A DNA stretch of 64,000 nucleotides from Bacillus sp. REN10 (GCF_016820555.1 NZ_JADHDW010000004.1:238217-302216), one strand, 5' to 3'. Positions 43,737-53,339 are shown, counted from the first letter of the stretch. Numbers and translations are program-made. The notes: generated from the sequence alone by a model not told the origin.

Positions 43737-45119
43737 TTGAAAACAACGATTCATATTTATCATACGAATGATTTTCATAGCCATTTTGAACATTGGCCTC
43801 GCATTCAGCGCTTTTTACAGGAGAGAAGAAAGTGGCATGAAGAAGCAGGAGAAGAAGTATTCATTTTTGATATCGGCGATCATGTGGACCGCTCCCATCC
43901 TTTAACGGAAGGTACGCTTGGACAAGCGAATGTGGAACAGTTAAATGAGGCGGGCTATGATGCGGTGACGATCGGCAATAACGAAGGCATCACACTGCCG
44001 CATGAAAGCTTAGATCTTCTGTACAAGCAGGCGAAGTTTCCAGTTGTTGTGGCGAATTTATTTTACCCGAATGGAAGCCGCCCGAAGTGGGCCGTACCGT
44101 CTTTTGTATTTGAGTTAAACAACGGCATGAAGCTTGGGGTCACAGGGGTCACTGCTTATTATTCCGCTTTCTATAAAGGCTTGGGATGGGAAATTTCTGA
44201 GCCTTTTCAGGAGCTACAAACAGAGATGAAGCACTTAGCGAAACAGGCGGATTGTGTCGTTGTGCTTTCCCATTTAGGCATGTATGATGATGAAAAAATT
44301 GCCCAGGACTTCGCTGAAGTGGATGTCGTCCTTGGTGGGCATACGCATCATTTGTTTCATGAAGGGAAATCCGTCAACGGCAAGTTGCTCGGTGCAGCAG
44401 GTAAATTTGGTTACTATGTTGGTCATATTCAACTAGAGGTGGACTTGGAAACAAAAAGCATCCTCTCGAAGAAAGCACGTGTGTACCAAACGAGCGAAGA
44501 GTTGGATGCTCCTGTTCAAGAGCAAGAGAGCATACAGCAATTCGATCAAAAAGGCCAGCAAGCATTGCAACAACCGGTCGTCTCGCTTTCCCGTTCCTTT
44601 AGCTGTGATTGGTTTGGGCCTTCTGACTTGCCGCAACTGTTATGTGAAGCCTTAACGGAATGGTGCGGGGCAGACGGTGCTTTTTTAAATGCGGGCGTGG
44701 TACTCGATCGACTCGATGCTGGAATGGTCACCAAATATGATTTGCATCGCATTCTTCCTCATCCGATTAATCCTTGTCTCATTGAACTGACAGGGGCTGA
44801 GCTGAAGGAAGTATTAAAACAAACTTTAGATGAGAAATGGCCGCACTTGGCGATTAAAGGGTTCGGATTTCGCGGCAAAGTGATGGGGCAATTTGTGTAT
44901 GACCAGATCGAAATTGATCTCAAGCACTATCAATTTAAAATCGGTGGACAGGAAATAGAAGCAGATCAGTGTTACCGATTAGCGACATTGGATATGTTTA
45001 CGTTTGGACATTTATTTTCCACGCTCCATCGAGCTGCCCATAAACAATATTTTATGCCGGAATTTTTGCGAGATGTAATGGAGTGGAAGCTTCTTCAAGT
45101 GACTTCCCAACTAAAATAA
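43737..45119 (+). CDS. yunD: Metallophosphoesterase / 5'-nucleotidase-like YunD
   Basis: A 460-residue cytoplasmic UshA-like protein. Metal motifs: HTNDFHSHFEHW (residues 9-20), FDIGDHVDRS, IGNNEG, LSHLGMYDD and LGGHTHHLF. The C-terminal nucleotidase-type domain includes NAGVVLDRLDAGMVTKYDLH and ILPHPINP. Unlike periplasmic UshA there is no signal peptide. TTG start with GAGGTGA. Hydrolyses nucleotide-like phosphoesters by family inference. Confidence 0.9.
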   Translation: MKTTIHIYHTNDFHSHFEHWPRIQRFLQERRKWHEEAGEEVFIFDIGDHVDRSHPLTEGTLGQANVEQLNEAGYDAVTIGNNEGITLPHESLDLLYKQAKFPVVVANLFYPNGSRPKWAVPSFVFELNNGMKLGVTGVTAYYSAFYKGLGWEISEPFQELQTEMKHLAKQADCVVVLSHLGMYDDEKIAQDFAEVDVVLGGHTHHLFHEGKSVNGKLLGAAGKFGYYVGHIQLEVDLETKSILSKKARVYQTSEELDAPVQEQESIQQFDQKGQQALQQPVVSLSRSFSCDWFGPSDLPQLLCEALTEWCGADGAFLNAGVVLDRLDAGMVTKYDLHRILPHPINPCLIELTGAELKEVLKQTLDEKWPHLAIKGFGFRGKVMGQFVYDQIEIDLKHYQFKIGGQEIEADQCYRLATLDMFTFGHLFSTLHRAAHKQYFMPEFLRDVMEWKLLQVTSQLK

Positions 45120-45174
45120 GGCATGATCCTTTCTTTTTTAAGCATACATATAGCTTAGAGAAGGAGGGATTTTT

Positions 45175-45924
45175 TTGGCTGCACAAAAGAAATGGAAATC
45201 ACGAAGAGGGCCGCTCCCTTTGCGATACGTCATGTTAATTACATTTGTTCTCTTTTCTTTTTCTACTGCTTTTAGTTTGTGGATAATTAATGAAAATATT
45301 AAGCCGACTTTGATGGGATACGCGAAAACAGAAACGAAAAATATTGCCTCGATGGTGATTAGTAAAGCGGTGAATAAGAAGATTGCCAATGTCATGGACA
45401 TTAATGACATCATTGAAACGGAGCCGGGCCCTCCACCGGTTACGAAATTGAATACAGAAGTAATTAATCGTGTGCTTGCAGAGACGACGAATCTTGTTCA
45501 ATTAAATTTAAGAGAAGCGGAAAAAGGCAATTTAGAAGTGTTGGAATTGCTTTCAGATGTGGAAATTGAAAGCGAGGAAACAAAAAAGCTCGAGGGGATT
45601 GTGTATTACATTCCGTTAGGGCAAGTGACGAATAATGCGTTGCTCGGAAACCTTGGTCCGCAAGTTCCCATTCGTTTTCATGCTGTAGGGAACGTCAATT
45701 CCAATGTGAAAACGAAAATGAAGCCTTATGGGATTAATAATGCGTATGTGGAAGTGTTTATTGAATTGGAAGTCAATGTGCAAATCATTGTTCCATTTGC
45801 GACAGAATATTCAACCGTAAAGCAAGATATTCCGGTAGCGATGGGCATTATTAAAGGGGAAGTGCCGAAATTTTATAATAACGGTGGAGAGGGGGGGGCA
45901 TCATTTGATTTGCCGGTAGACTAA
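45175..45924 (+). CDS. yunB: Sporulation protein YunB
   Basis: A 249-residue YunB, a sporulation protein made in the mother cell (sigma-E control in B. subtilis). TTG start with GGAGGGA. One N-terminal membrane anchor (VMLITFVLFSFSTAFSLWII) after a basic tail (KKWKSRRGPLPLRY), then an extracytoplasmic alpha/beta domain ending VAMGIIKGEVPKFYNNGGEG. A CATACATAT at 45144-45152 could be a mother-cell -10, but no clear -35 is paired with it. Confidence 0.9.
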   Translation: MAAQKKWKSRRGPLPLRYVMLITFVLFSFSTAFSLWIINENIKPTLMGYAKTETKNIASMVISKAVNKKIANVMDINDIIETEPGPPPVTKLNTEVINRVLAETTNLVQLNLREAEKGNLEVLELLSDVEIESEETKKLEGIVYYIPLGQVTNNALLGNLGPQVPIRFHAVGNVNSNVKTKMKPYGINNAYVEVFIELEVNVQIIVPFATEYSTVKQDIPVAMGIIKGEVPKFYNNGGEGGASFDLPVD

Positions 45925-46036
45925 ATGTCAATCAATAGGGGGGATGGTGGATGTTGGTTATTTCAAAAATAGCTTGGCAAAAGTAAAGATAACTGTTAAT
46001 ATTTTATTAATAAAATAATTAACCTTATCAAAATCC

Positions 46037-46216
46037 GGTGGGGTAGAGGCTGCAAAATTGATGAGTAACTTGCGTGAGGATGACAACAAAGACCGCAAGT
46101 GAAAGGTGATTTTGCCGAAGTACTTTAGATGCGTCAAAGTCTTGAGTGCTGGGGTTATCTTGAAGAAAGGTAACACTCTCATTGCAAAGAAGTTGTTTGT
46201 AATGGGGAGCTACACG
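46037..46216 (+). ncRNA. Lysine riboswitch (L box)
   Basis: Conserved L-box blocks occur in order: GGTAGAGGCTGCAAAA at 46042-46057, GATGAGTAACTTGCG, AAGGTGATTTTGCCGAAG at 46103-46120, GTGCTGGGG near 46150, TCATTGCAAAGAAG and terminal GGGGAGCTACAC at 46204-46215. The start and end pair as P1. Together with the following intrinsic terminator it should stop transcription of the transporter when lysine is abundant. Confidence 0.9.
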
Positions 46217-46242
46217 ATGGAGGAATGACTGACATTACAGCA

Positions 46243-46279
46243 AAAGTAATGATAGTTTTCTCTATCATTACTTTTTTTT
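46243..46279 (+). terminator. Riboswitch-controlled terminator
   Basis: AAAGTAATGATAG (46243-46255) pairs with CTATCATTACTTT (46262-46274), 13 perfect bases, followed by T-run. It is 62 bases before the NhaC-family gene. Confidence 0.9.
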
Positions 46280-46340
46280 ATTTGTTTGAAAAATCCCTTC
46301 AAAGCCTGTCCCCCTTTTTTCATCGGTAGGAGGATCATCT

Positions 46341-47912
46341 ATGGAACAAACAATCTATTCTTTAATACCGCCTGTTTTGGCCATTTTAATGGTTATTTTG
46401 ACGCGGCGGGTTCTGCTGTCTTTAGGAATCGGAATTTTGGCTTCCGCTTTGCTTTTAGCTCATTTCGATCTAGCCAAAACGGTAAGCATTGCGTGGGAAG
46501 CAGCCTCAGGAAACATTTACACGAAAGAAGATGGCTGGAGTACATGGAATATTTATATCATCTTTTTCCTGCTTATTCTTGGTGTTATCACGGCATTTAT
46601 TAATATTTCTGGCGGAAGCCGGGCGTTTGGAGAATGGGCGATTCAACGAGTGAAAACTCGTGCAGGCGCTCAAATCCTATCAGCGATTCTAGGTATTATT
46701 ATTTTTATTGATGACTATTTCAATGCGCTGGCAGTCGGGCAAATTTCACGGCCAATTACAGACCGTCAACGCATTTCTCGAGCAAAGCTAGCTTATATTA
46801 TTGATTCGACATCCGCTCCGGTTTGTGTCGTGTCACCGATTTCGAGTTGGGGAGCCTACATTATTGGGATTGTTGGGACGGTTCTTGTTTCCCATCAAAT
46901 CACCGAGATCAGCGCGTTTTCAGCTTTCATTCAAATGGTTCCAATGAACTTTTATGTATGGGTTGCCTTAGGTCTTGTGTTTGTATCTGCTGTTTGGCAA
47001 GTGGATTTCGGTGCGATGAAGAAGCATGAAGACCATGCGATAGAAACGGGAGAGACGACTCTAACTGATCGTCAAATACCGGGAGAGTTGAAAGAGGATT
47101 TGCCGGTCAGCTCTAAAGGAACGATTGGTGATTTGATTTATCCGATCATCGCTTTAATTGTTGGTACGGTATCAGCGATGATGTGGACGGGGGCACAAGC
47201 CGTTGAAGGCGATGTGACTTTATTGAAAATCTTTGAAAGCACCGATGTAGCGAAATCGTTATTATATGGCGGATTATTTGGCTTAGTGATCGCGGTGGTT
47301 CTTTATTTTCGCCAAACAGCTGTTCACGGGTCATTAGGCAAAAATGTATTTGTGACAGGCGTATGGGAAGGGATCAAATCGATGCTTCCAGCTGTGTATA
47401 TTTTGTTTTTTGCTTGGACGATCGTGACGTTGATTAATCAGTTAGGTACAGGGAAATATTTAGCTAGTCTTGTAGAGAAATCGAATTTGGATATCGCTTT
47501 TCTGCCATTCATTTTGTTCTTAGTGGCCGGTGCAATGGCCTTTTCAACGGGGACGTCATGGGGGTCTTTCGGGATCTTGCTTCCGATTGCTGGAGATATC
47601 GCAGCGGCAACGGATGTGTCCTTAATTTTACCAGCGATGGCTGCTGTATTAGCTGGAGCGGTATTCGGCGACCATTGTTCACCAATTTCTGATACAACGA
47701 TTTTGTCAGCAACAGGTGCCGGATGTAACCACATCGATCACGTGATTACACAAATTCCATATGCGCTTCTATCAGCGGTTCTTGCTGCTATCGGTTATTT
47801 AGTGTTAGGCTTCACTGGAAGCGCTTGGATATCATTAGCGATTTCTATGGGATTACTACTTGTCGTCAGCTTCATTTTAAAAAATAAAACAAAGGCGAGT
47901 GCCGACGTTTAA
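46341..47912 (+). CDS. NhaC-family transporter, predicted lysine carrier
   Basis: A 523-residue membrane protein with about 12 membrane segments of the NhaC Na+/H+ antiporter-like family; motifs include FIDDYFNALAVGQISRPITD, STSAPVCVVSPISSWGAYII and FGDHCSPISDTTILSATGAG, all strongly conserved. AGGAGG before the ATG. Because a lysine riboswitch and terminator lie directly upstream, lysine (or related amine) transport is more likely than pure sodium export; a link between lysine riboswitches and this family has been noted in comparative work. Confidence 0.85.
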   Translation: MEQTIYSLIPPVLAILMVILTRRVLLSLGIGILASALLLAHFDLAKTVSIAWEAASGNIYTKEDGWSTWNIYIIFFLLILGVITAFINISGGSRAFGEWAIQRVKTRAGAQILSAILGIIIFIDDYFNALAVGQISRPITDRQRISRAKLAYIIDSTSAPVCVVSPISSWGAYIIGIVGTVLVSHQITEISAFSAFIQMVPMNFYVWVALGLVFVSAVWQVDFGAMKKHEDHAIETGETTLTDRQIPGELKEDLPVSSKGTIGDLIYPIIALIVGTVSAMMWTGAQAVEGDVTLLKIFESTDVAKSLLYGGLFGLVIAVVLYFRQTAVHGSLGKNVFVTGVWEGIKSMLPAVYILFFAWTIVTLINQLGTGKYLASLVEKSNLDIAFLPFILFLVAGAMAFSTGTSWGSFGILLPIAGDIAAATDVSLILPAMAAVLAGAVFGDHCSPISDTTILSATGAGCNHIDHVITQIPYALLSAVLAAIGYLVLGFTGSAWISLAISMGLLLVVSFILKNKTKASADV

Positions 47913-47925
47913 AAATATGTGCTAA

Positions 47926-47982
47926 AAGGGTTGTGATAGAAAGTCAGTGAGAACTGACTTTCTATCGCAGCCCTTGTTTTTT
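47926..47982 (+). terminator. Strong terminator after the NhaC-family gene
   Basis: A stem of about 23 bases: AAGGGTTGTGATAGAAAGTC and continuing AGT pairs with ACTGACTTTCTATCGCAGCC and CTT, loop GAGA, then TTTTTT. Confidence 0.9.
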
Positions 47983-48199
47983 GTGAACGAGTACTGATAT
48001 TTATCGGAAGTGCATACAAATATAGCGAAAGCAGGTAGTTAGAAATAGATGTTAGTACCTGGAAATAAGTTATGTTCAGAAAATTTTTAAAAATATATTT
48101 ACTAAATGAATGTAACTGTATATAATAAAAAATAGTTAAATAAATTATCTGAAAATAAAAATTATTCAAAATGGAAAAATAATTCAAGGAGGGGTTTTT

Positions 48200-49714
48200 A
48201 TGGATCAACAACGTCCGATGTGGGGATCAAGAGCAGGATTTATTTTTGCAGCGGTAGGTTCGGCGATTGGTCTAGGAAATATTTGGCGCTTTCCTGCAGT
48301 GGCGTATGAAAATGGAGGCGGCGCGTTTTTCCTGCCCTATTTATTTGCCCTATTAACAGCGGGGATTCCATTGCTAATTTTAGAGTTTACCATTGGTCAT
48401 AAGTATCGTGGCTCGAGTCCATTGTCATTTGCTCGTTTGAACAGGAAGATGGAGTGGCTTGGCTGGTGGCAAGTAGCGATTTCATTTGTTATTGCAACAT
48501 ATTATTCTGTTATTATCGGATGGGCCTTATCTTATGCCGTTTTTTCTTTTAATTTATCTTGGGGAGAAGATCCAAAAACGTTTTTACTAACAGATTATTT
48601 ACAAGTGGGTGAAGCGGGAGCTTTTGGCGGATTCGTCCCACAAATTCTCATTTCATTAGTCGTTATATGGGTCATTACTCTCGGGGTATTAATAGCCGGG
48701 GTGAAGAAAGGGATTGAAAAAGCAACAAAAGTTATGATCCCGTTACTTGTTGTGCTGTTTTTAATGGTTGTTGTTCGAGCGATCACGTTAGATGGAGCAG
48801 CTGAAGGGTTAAACGCATTCTTTAAACCGGACTGGGCGAAATTGACAGACGGAAAAGTATGGATTGCCGCTTACGGACAAATCTTCTTCAGTTTGTCGAT
48901 CGGATTTGCCATTATGGTGACTTACTCCAGTTACCTGCCAAAAAAATCAGATATTACAAACAATGCCTTTATTACGGGGTTCAGTAACTCAGCCTTTGAA
49001 TTACTTGCGGGCTTTGGAGTATTCTCGGCACTAGGTTTCATGGCTGCTCAGCAAGGGGTTCCGGTTCAAGAAGTGGTAAGCAGCGGAGTGATTCTTGCGT
49101 TTGCTGTGTTCCCGCAAATTATTAATCAATTCCCATTTGCTAACGAGTTATTTGGGGTATTATTCTTCGGTTCACTTCTGTTAGCTGGATTCACTTCTTT
49201 AATCTCGATTGTTGAGACATTTGTTGCTGGGATACAAGAAAAGTTTAAAGTGTCACGTACAGCTTCCGTATTAATCGGAGGAGGAGCCGCTTCATTAGTT
49301 TCCTTAATTTATGCGACAAGAGGAGGATTAAACTTCCTTGATGTGGTCGACTACTTTATTAATAACTTTGGAGTGGCACTAGCCGGATTAGTGGAAGTGG
49401 TCTTAGTAGCATGGGTATTTAAACAGCTTGATTCATTGAAAAAGCATGCCGATGAAGTATCTGATATTCAATTAGGCGCTTGGTGGAAAATTTGTTTAAG
49501 CATTGTTACACCAGTGGTACTAGGCTATATGATGTTTGATAATCTTCGTCAAAACTTTACCGCTCCTTATGGCGACTATCCGCAAAACTTCATCAACTCT
49601 TACGGCTGGACTGTGGCGGTAGGAGCCATTCTGATCGGTGTTGTCTTCATGTATATGAAGCCGTGGAAAAAGGAGCTGCTGCATTCGCCAACTTCTGATA
49701 AGGAGGTTTCATGA
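48200..49714 (+). CDS. Sodium-dependent NSS/SNF-family symporter
   Basis: A 504-residue neurotransmitter:sodium symporter (LeuT/MetP type) with 12 membrane segments. N-terminal signature WGSRAGFIFAAVGSAIGLGN then IWRFPAVAYENGGGAFF is characteristic, containing the Na+/substrate site. AAGGAGGGG before the ATG. Followed by a tiny overlapping gene that looks like a MetS subunit, so it may import methionine, alanine or another neutral amino acid; substrate not determined. The 5' region is AT-rich and has no evident riboswitch. Confidence 0.9.
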   Translation: MDQQRPMWGSRAGFIFAAVGSAIGLGNIWRFPAVAYENGGGAFFLPYLFALLTAGIPLLILEFTIGHKYRGSSPLSFARLNRKMEWLGWWQVAISFVIATYYSVIIGWALSYAVFSFNLSWGEDPKTFLLTDYLQVGEAGAFGGFVPQILISLVVIWVITLGVLIAGVKKGIEKATKVMIPLLVVLFLMVVVRAITLDGAAEGLNAFFKPDWAKLTDGKVWIAAYGQIFFSLSIGFAIMVTYSSYLPKKSDITNNAFITGFSNSAFELLAGFGVFSALGFMAAQQGVPVQEVVSSGVILAFAVFPQIINQFPFANELFGVLFFGSLLLAGFTSLISIVETFVAGIQEKFKVSRTASVLIGGGAASLVSLIYATRGGLNFLDVVDYFINNFGVALAGLVEVVLVAWVFKQLDSLKKHADEVSDIQLGAWWKICLSIVTPVVLGYMMFDNLRQNFTAPYGDYPQNFINSYGWTVAVGAILIGVVFMYMKPWKKELLHSPTSDKEVS

Positions 49715-49824
49715 TTATGGATGGAAGCGCAATCGCAATGATGATTATTGGTGTCGTAATTATATGGGGAGGCATGGGAGCAAGCATTGCTCATGCAGTT
49801 AAAAAAGCAAAGCAAGCAAAATAA
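49711..49824 (+). CDS. MetS-like small subunit of the NSS symporter (37 aa)
   Basis: A 37-residue ORF: one membrane helix (IAMMIIGVVIIWGGMGASIA) followed by a basic tail HAVKKAKQAK, the make-up of the MetS/YjiC-like small subunits of MetP-type symporters. AGGAGG precedes it and its ATG overlaps the symporter stop (ATGA). A second ATG at 49717 is also possible. Needed for activity in characterised MetPS systems. Confidence 0.8.
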   Translation: MIMDGSAIAMMIIGVVIIWGGMGASIAHAVKKAKQAK

Positions 49825-49869
49825 AGTAAAGAAGCTGGCTCTTTTCCTAAGAGCCAGCTTCTTTACTTT
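49823..49869. terminator. Bidirectional terminator between symporter unit and lytH
   Basis: AAAGTAAAGAAGCTGGCTCTT pairs perfectly over 21 bases (49823-49843 with 49849-49869). Its right arm contains the last codons of lytH. Confidence 0.88.
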
Positions 49870-50833
49870 GTCTTTCCCAATTTCTCAAATGAGGATATGG
49901 ATCAAATGACCATTCCGTTCGACCGTTGTCTTTATACATACCGAAATGCAGATGAGGAGGAAACTTTCCAGATGTTCCAGGAGGGCCGTATCCAGTACTG
50001 CCAACACCGCCAATGAGCATCCCGGGCTCAACAATTTGGCCAAGCTTCAGCCCTTTAGCAAATCCATTTAAATGAGCATAATAATGATACGTATTGTTGA
50101 TATCGCGAATGCCAATTCTCCAGCCGCCGTAACGATTCCAGCCTTTCATTTCAATAATGCCGTAGCTAGTCGACCGAACGGGTACGCCATAATCAGCAAA
50201 GATGTCCGTTCCTTCATGGATGCGCCGTCCACCCCAGCCGCGAGCCGCTCCCCATGTATTTTTGTACGTGTAGTTGTAGTTTGTCGGAAGAGGGAATTCT
50301 TTCTTTTGTAAATCCAGTGTTTTATATTTTTTATACATGCGGGCATTTCCGATAATGACGCTGACCGCTTTATCGCGGCCATAATAGCGCCATAAAGCAA
50401 TTTTGAGGCTATCGTGATCCGTTCCATACGTTAAAAAATAATTCCCTATCGCAGCGAGAATATCTTCATTGTTCGTTCGGTCTGCATGCCCATCCCCATT
50501 GCCGTCTGCCCCCATTCCGGAAAAAGCAGCGATCGAATAAGGGTTGGTATCTTTTTTGTTTGGATTCAGTAGTCCGCTCCATTTCTCCTCAGGGATATAG
50601 ATTGAAACGCCGTTGGTTGGTTTCGGCAAGTCCTTCCGAGCAAAACGTAAGTTGCGCTCATATTGGTCCATCCCGGCGTAGTAATACCATGGAATGGATG
50701 TCACTGCCTCCATTTTTCGAAATAGCTTCATGCGCCGCTCATAATGCAGTTGATCATTATTGGATTTTTCTGCTTGTGCGGACGTAATCGGTAATAGGAA
50801 CAAGCATAAGCAAACAATGCTAATGATTCGCAA
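49847..50833 (-). CDS. lytH: Sporulation L-Ala-D-Glu endopeptidase LytH
   Basis: A 328-residue M23 metallopeptidase with N-terminal signal (MRIISIVCLCLFLLPITSAQ). Residues 30-200 carry the LytH-specific lytic-transglycosylase-like helical region. The peptidase domain shows RRIHEGTDIFADYGVP (His and Asp zinc ligands) and PPHLHFGMY (HLH). In B. subtilis LytH trims side chains of spore cortex peptidoglycan in the mother cell (sigma-K). TTG start with AGGAGGG 8 bases upstream. The first zinc His in HEGTD is intact. Confidence 0.9.
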   Translation of the reverse strand: MRIISIVCLCLFLLPITSAQAEKSNNDQLHYERRMKLFRKMEAVTSIPWYYYAGMDQYERNLRFARKDLPKPTNGVSIYIPEEKWSGLLNPNKKDTNPYSIAAFSGMGADGNGDGHADRTNNEDILAAIGNYFLTYGTDHDSLKIALWRYYGRDKAVSVIIGNARMYKKYKTLDLQKKEFPLPTNYNYTYKNTWGAARGWGGRRIHEGTDIFADYGVPVRSTSYGIIEMKGWNRYGGWRIGIRDINNTYHYYAHLNGFAKGLKLGQIVEPGMLIGGVGSTGYGPPGTSGKFPPHLHFGMYKDNGRTEWSFDPYPHLRNWERQSKEAGS

Positions 50834-51027
50834 AACAACTCCCTCCTAAGTGAATGATTTACTCATTATTTTGCCGCTTGGAAACCATTTCATCCTTGTT
50901 AAAATGAGGGAATCGAACAAGCAAGCAATCGGTTGTCTAAAAGGGTGTACTATGTTAAAGTGACATCAGAAAGGTCTGAATTTATGCATGTTGGCAAGGA
51001 AGGCATAATGGATTGGAGATGGAAGAA

Positions 51028-51945
51028 ATGAGCAAAAAAGAGGAACATTTACGTAAACCAGATTGGTTGAAAATAAAGTTAAATACAAACGAAAATTATA
51101 CCGGCCTAAAGAAAATGATGCGCGAACATAAGCTTCATACTGTATGTGAAGAAGCAAAATGTCCGAACATTCATGAGTGCTGGGCTGTTCGCCGCACAGC
51201 TACTTTCATGATTCTTGGGGATGTATGTACACGTGCGTGCCGCTTCTGTGCAGTGAAAACCGGTTTACCGACGGAATTAGATTGGAAAGAGCCAGAGCGT
51301 GTGGCTGATTCGGTTCAGCTGATGAACTTAAAGCATGTGGTTGTAACCGCTGTCGCTCGTGATGATCTGAAGGATGGAGGAGCGGCTGTTTTTGCAGAAA
51401 CAGTCAGAGCCATTCGCCGGAAAAACCCATTTACTTCGATTGAAGTGCTTCCTTCTGATATGGGAGGCATCGAGGAAAACATAAAAACATTGATGGATGC
51501 TCGTCCTGATATTTTAAATCATAACATTGAAACTGTGAAGCGATTATCTCCAAGAGTCCGTGCGCGTGCTACATATGAACGCTCGCTGGAATTTCTGCGC
51601 CGTGCAAAAGAAATGCAGCCGGATATTCCAACGAAGTCAAGCATCATGATTGGTCTTGGGGAAACGAAAGAAGAGATTATTGAAGCGATGGATGATTTAC
51701 GTGCTAATCGTGTGGATATTTTGACTATTGGACAATATTTACAACCGTCTAAAAAACACTTAAAAGTGCAAAAATATTATCATCCAGATGAATTTGCTGA
51801 ACTGCGTGAGATCGCGATGACAAAAGGCTTTAGCCATTGTGAAGCAGGTCCGCTTGTTCGCTCATCTTACCATGCGGATGAGCAAGTGAACTCGGCAGCG
51901 AAAGCAAAACAAGAGCTTGGAGAGAAAGAGAAATTAGAAGCATAA
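51028..51945 (+). CDS. lipA: Lipoyl synthase LipA
   Basis: A 305-residue radical-SAM lipoyl synthase that inserts two sulfurs into protein-bound octanoate. ATG at 51028 ([20 protein letters not shown]) matches known Bacillus LipA starts; upstream in-frame starts are rejected. Cys40, Cys45 and Cys51 bind the auxiliary cluster, and Cys67, Cys71, Cys74 (CTRACRFC) the SAM cluster. The C-terminal RSSYHADEQ carries the conserved RSSY Ser. A terminator follows. Confidence 0.97.
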   Translation: MSKKEEHLRKPDWLKIKLNTNENYTGLKKMMREHKLHTVCEEAKCPNIHECWAVRRTATFMILGDVCTRACRFCAVKTGLPTELDWKEPERVADSVQLMNLKHVVVTAVARDDLKDGGAAVFAETVRAIRRKNPFTSIEVLPSDMGGIEENIKTLMDARPDILNHNIETVKRLSPRVRARATYERSLEFLRRAKEMQPDIPTKSSIMIGLGETKEEIIEAMDDLRANRVDILTIGQYLQPSKKHLKVQKYYHPDEFAELREIAMTKGFSHCEAGPLVRSSYHADEQVNSAAKAKQELGEKEKLEA

Positions 51946-51949
51946 TCCA

Positions 51950-51985
51950 AAATGGGTCTGACAAAAAAGTCAGACCCATTTCATT
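51950..51985. terminator. Bidirectional terminator lipA / yutC
   Basis: AAATGGGTCTGAC (51950-51962) pairs with GTCAGACCCATTT (51969-51981), with A- and T-rich flanks. Confidence 0.85.
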
Positions 51986-52629
51986 TATTTCATATTTCCT
52001 TTGTTCATGCCGTCATTAACTTGACCTTGAGGGGAACTTTTCGTCATTAATTTAATGGTGCGGTTAATTGTATCTTGGGCACCATCGACATTGGCTCCCA
52101 TTGGGGCAATATTTTCGATGTCTCGGCGAAGGCCGACATCATCGGTTACATATATATTGTACCAGCGAGGAACGACGCTCATAGCTGTTTTTTTCACTTG
52201 GTCAGCCGCCTCTTGACGGTCTTTCTTTGTTTTGGCATCAGTATCATAGGCGATTAATACTTCCTCGTCTGTCACGAGCACAGAGCAATCATTGACCGTT
52301 GGAAGTCCTACGCTTAATTTACTGATCGCATCCGCTGTCCGTTCGCGGTCAATCGTGTACATATTTTTGTATGAGACGGTTTCACCTTGAATCGGACTTT
52401 TTTGTTGGCGAACATAACCGAAATTATCAGAACGATCACGAGTCATTAATTCATTATCGCTCGTTATTCTGCCATTAGAGTTGTAAAGATCTTCTCGGTT
52501 GCGCACATTAATGGTGTTGCCATTTTCTTTATAAATCCCACCAGCGGCATTGTCATTATTATCATTCATCGCACATGCTCCGAGAAGCATCATACTCGTC
52601 AGTCCTGCCATCATTAAAGGCTTTTTCAA
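51985..52629 (-). CDS. yutC: YhcN/YlaJ-family sporulation lipoprotein YutC
   Basis: A 214-residue spore lipoprotein. TTG at 52629 lies 9 bases after GAGGGG and is preferred to GTG 52638, which is inside that site; it gives MKKPLMMAGLTSMMLLGACA with the lipobox LGAC. The mature part has the YhcN/YlaJ domain (DAISKLSVGLPTVNDCSVLV, VPRWYNIYVTDDVGLRRDIE). Forespore or inner-membrane role in germination is suggested by family, not shown. Confidence 0.88.
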   Translation of the reverse strand: MKKPLMMAGLTSMMLLGACAMNDNNDNAAGGIYKENGNTINVRNREDLYNSNGRITSDNELMTRDRSDNFGYVRQQKSPIQGETVSYKNMYTIDRERTADAISKLSVGLPTVNDCSVLVTDEEVLIAYDTDAKTKKDRQEAADQVKKTAMSVVPRWYNIYVTDDVGLRRDIENIAPMGANVDGAQDTINRTIKLMTKSSPQGQVNDGMNKGNMK

Positions 52630-52728
52630 ACTTGCCACCCCCTCAACAACTAGCTTGCCCGGAGGAGTGTATTTTTTTGCTTAGTAATTTATGGCTGATC
52701 GGCTATAATGAAAGAAGGAAAGAGAGGA

Positions 52729-53013
52729 ATGATAAAGGTGGTTTGTATTCAAAATCATTGCTATGAAGTCATTGATCAGCACAACAACGGCTTTAATGAA
52801 GAAGTTTTTCGTGAGCGATACAGCGATATTTTATCGAAGTATGACTATATCGTCGGCGATTGGGGATACGGTCAATTGCGTCTGAAAGGATTTTATGAGG
52901 ATAAAAATCAAAAGGCGACATTTGATACAAAAATTAGTACATTGAAGGAGTATTTATACGAATACTGTAACTTCGGCTGCGCGTATTTCGTCGCAAAAAA
53001 AGTGAAAAAATAA
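52729..53013 (+). CDS. yutD: YutD family protein
   Basis: A 94-residue YutD. ATG at 52729 gives MIKVVCIQNHCYEVIDQHNN, as in B. subtilis; the frame is open seven codons further without better site. The conserved YDYIVGDWGYGQLRLKGF and YLYEYCNFGCAYFV segments are present, including CNFGC. Function unknown. A compact terminator (AAAATCGAGC/GCTCGATTTT, 53014-53042) follows. Confidence 0.92.
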   Translation: MIKVVCIQNHCYEVIDQHNNGFNEEVFRERYSDILSKYDYIVGDWGYGQLRLKGFYEDKNQKATFDTKISTLKEYLYEYCNFGCAYFVAKKVKK

Positions 53014-53039
53014 AAAATCGAGCGGTGGGCTCGATTTTT

Positions 53040-53339
53040 TTACGTATTTGGAGGAATATCTTTATAAATCGCTTCATCTTGTTGTTCAGCCGGTTCATCA
53101 TGGGGCGGATGAGCGCCTTCCATATGCCGAGGCAAGTGTTGGTGGAGCGATTTATTTTCGTAATTGAAGGCGCTGAAATAGCGCTGTCCTTTTCGCCATG
53201 GCGTGGATTTGTTTTCAACAGGCTCATATTTATTGCGCGGTGATCCATATGGACCCTCAGGCATTTGTTCTGGTATTAAGTAATTGCGACTGACTTCCAC
53301 GTTTGAGAAATCGGTATATTGTTCTTCATCTTCTCTCAC
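53040..53339 (-). CDS. Uncharacterised cytosolic protein (99 aa)
   Basis: A 99-residue protein, GTG start at 53339 (MREDEEQYTDFSNVEVSR) with AGGTGAT at the right distance; earlier in-frame ATGs have no site. The conserved-looking core is PEGPYGSPRNKYEPVENKST, then PWRKGQRYFSAFNYENKSLH. I believe a DUF family exists for this Bacillus protein (DUF3905-like) but am not certain of its number. Lies with yutD and the DUF3055 gene as in related genomes. Confidence 0.7.
   Translation of the reverse strand: MREDEEQYTDFSNVEVSRNYLIPEQMPEGPYGSPRNKYEPVENKSTPWRKGQRYFSAFNYENKSLHQHLPRHMEGAHPPHDEPAEQQDEAIYKDIPPNT

Noticed and set aside
45140..45160. Sigma-E/K promoter of yunB
   Set aside because: CATACATAT resembles a mother-cell -10, but no convincing -35 at the right distance, so not listed as a feature.
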